A DNA stretch of 6,818 nucleotides, taken from positions 1 to 6,818 of the forward strand of contig CAMAQW010000088.1 of the NCBI GenBank assembly GCA_945860335.1. Reading direction: 5' to 3'. Source of the stretch: Sediminibacterium ginsengisoli. GTDB lineage: Bacteria > Bacteroidota > Bacteroidia > Chitinophagales > Chitinophagaceae. A program made the position numbers and the translations under genes. Below the pieces are notes generated by a model. That model had not been told where the DNA came from, ran no database searches, and saw nothing but the letters and a program-made list of their open reading frames with translations. Of this stretch, positions 6,009-6,818 are shown piece after piece; the stretch's first letter is position 1; each line of letters opens with the position of its first letter.

Positions 6009-6677
6009 ATGAAGAGATTTGCGTCATTGGTTGTGCTGGGTTTACTCCTACAAATTGTTGGGAATGCGCAAACATCTCCCACTGGTAATTGGCTCATTTA
6101 TTTTGGAAACCAGTCATTTAAAAAGGATTGGATTTGGACCAATGAAATTCAGCATAGAAATTACAATGCCTTTGGTGATCTTGAACAGTTATTAATTAGA
6201 ACAGGCATTGGAAAAAATTTAACCCCGGGGAACAACAACTTACTTTTAGGCGTAGGGTATATTCAATCGGAACCGTATACCACTGGTACCAATATTAAAA
6301 CAAAGCAAATTGAGTGGCGTACCTACCAACAGTTTTTAACCAAGCAAAATATTGGACGACTTTACCTGCAACACCGCTACCGATTAGAAGAACGTTTTAT
6401 TTCAGATAATTTTAAAATTAGATTCCGATATTTTTTAGGTTTGAATATACCTGTTAGTAAAAAAGAAATGGGTGCAAAAACTTGGTACGCCTCTATGTAC
6501 AATGAAATATTTATGCATACTACATCTACTTTATTTGACAGAAATAGAGTCTATGGTGCCATTGGATATCAAGCAGGCCCCGCTATTAAATTAGAACTTG
6601 GACTCATGCAGCAAATTCAACAAAACAAAAGTCGTACCCAATTTCAATTGGTGGTATTTAATAATTTACCATTGTAA
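6009..6677 (+). CDS. DUF2490 family protein, predicted outer-membrane beta-barrel
   Basis: The 222-residue product starts with a signal peptide (MKRFASLVVLGLLLQIVGNA, cleavage likely before Q21), so it is exported. The mature part has many short amphipathic segments with alternating aromatic and polar residues, and closes with QFQLVVFNNLPL, a typical beta-barrel end strand. Family-like motifs of DUF2490 are GNWLIYFGNQ (26-35), WIWTNEIQHRNYN (41-53), GDLEQLLIRTGIG (56-68), LLLGVGYI (78-85) and LQHRYRLEERF (120-130). Members are common in Bacteroidota and have no established function. The start at 6009 is preferred because it directly begins the signal peptide. The gene diverges from the ribosomal operon, and the next gene begins 2 bp after its stop, suggesting a shared transcript. 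No convincing promoter was found. The domain family is recalled from motif memory and not checked. Confidence 0.85.
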   Translation: MKRFASLVVLGLLLQIVGNAQTSPTGNWLIYFGNQSFKKDWIWTNEIQHRNYNAFGDLEQLLIRTGIGKNLTPGNNNLLLGVGYIQSEPYTTGTNIKTKQIEWRTYQQFLTKQNIGRLYLQHRYRLEERFISDNFKIRFRYFLGLNIPVSKKEMGAKTWYASMYNEIFMHTTSTLFDRNRVYGAIGYQAGPAIKLELGLMQQIQQNKSRTQFQLVVFNNLPL

Positions 6678-6679
6678 CT

Positions 6680-6818
6680 ATGTACAACAAATTCAAACCA
6701 CAATCGCTTTTTACTGGACAAGCCATTATTGATGGTGATAACAGGGTTGTTGTTACAACAAAGGATGGAACCATTGTAGATATAATTTCTGCATCAGAAG
6801 CGGGAGAAGATATTCAAG
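6680..6818 (+). CDS. Probable amidohydrolase-family metal-dependent hydrolase, N-terminal fragment
   Basis: Only the first 46 codons are present; the rest lies beyond the right window edge. The frame is open from ATG 6680 to the edge and begins 2 bp after the DUF2490 stop, so translational coupling is plausible. The sequence has FKPQSLFTGQAIIDG (5-19), then a strand VVVTTKDGTIVDIISASEA. This resembles the N-terminal beta-sandwich of amidohydrolases such as deaminases and chlorohydrolases (pattern: F-G, V-V, dGkIvdi, followed by G-PGFIN-HxH). The metal-binding HxH motif that would confirm it would come about 15-25 residues further on and is not in the window. The family call is therefore inference from a short segment, and the substrate cannot be stated. 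Confidence 0.6.
   Translation, partial: MYNKFKPQSLFTGQAIIDGDNRVVVTTKDGTIVDIISASEAGEDIQ

Noticed and set aside
5900..6097. 65-codon minus-strand open frame overlapping the start of the DUF2490 gene
   Set aside because: It runs antisense to the signal-peptide region, has no recognisable domain, and its composition looks like a chance reading of the AT-rich spacer.

Overview
The window looks like chromosomal DNA of a member of the Bacteroidota, probably near the Chitinophagaceae. This is inferred from protein style and context, not from a search. Supporting signs are the order L13-S9-S2-EF-Ts, signal peptides ending in NA-Q, a DUF2490 outer-membrane protein, starts with A/T-rich leaders and no Shine-Dalgarno sequence, and promoter candidates of the TTTG / TAnnTTTG type.

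Layout. Seven genes lie on the minus strand and two on the plus strand, diverging from a 263-bp AT-rich region (5746-6008). Reading leftward from there, rplM, rpsI, rpsB and tsf form a translation operon. It has a candidate promoter and a short leader hairpin before rplM, a 49-nt structured element between rpsB and tsf, and a strong intrinsic terminator after tsf. A second minus-strand unit follows: pyrH (UMP kinase), a TolC-family outer-membrane efflux protein, and a YbdL-like PLP-dependent aminotransferase cut by the left window edge. The spacers in this unit are 19 and 17 bp. Rightward from the divergent region lie a secreted DUF2490 predicted beta-barrel and, 2 bp later, the start of a probable amidohydrolase cut by the right edge.

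How the genes work together. The first unit makes two ribosomal proteins of the small subunit (S9, S2), one of the large subunit (L13) and the exchange factor that recycles EF-Tu. pyrH supplies UDP for RNA, envelope sugars and, indirectly, DNA. Its co-oriented neighbours TolC and the aminotransferase have no evident mechanistic link to it. No partner pump genes for the TolC protein are visible.

This is mostly an ordinary housekeeping region. I found no mobile element, CRISPR array, tRNA or rRNA, and no convincing undescribed system. The points most worth a second look are regulatory: the rpsB-tsf hairpin, the L13 leader, and the dyad and repeat cluster in the divergent region. The long low-complexity tail on S2 is also notable.
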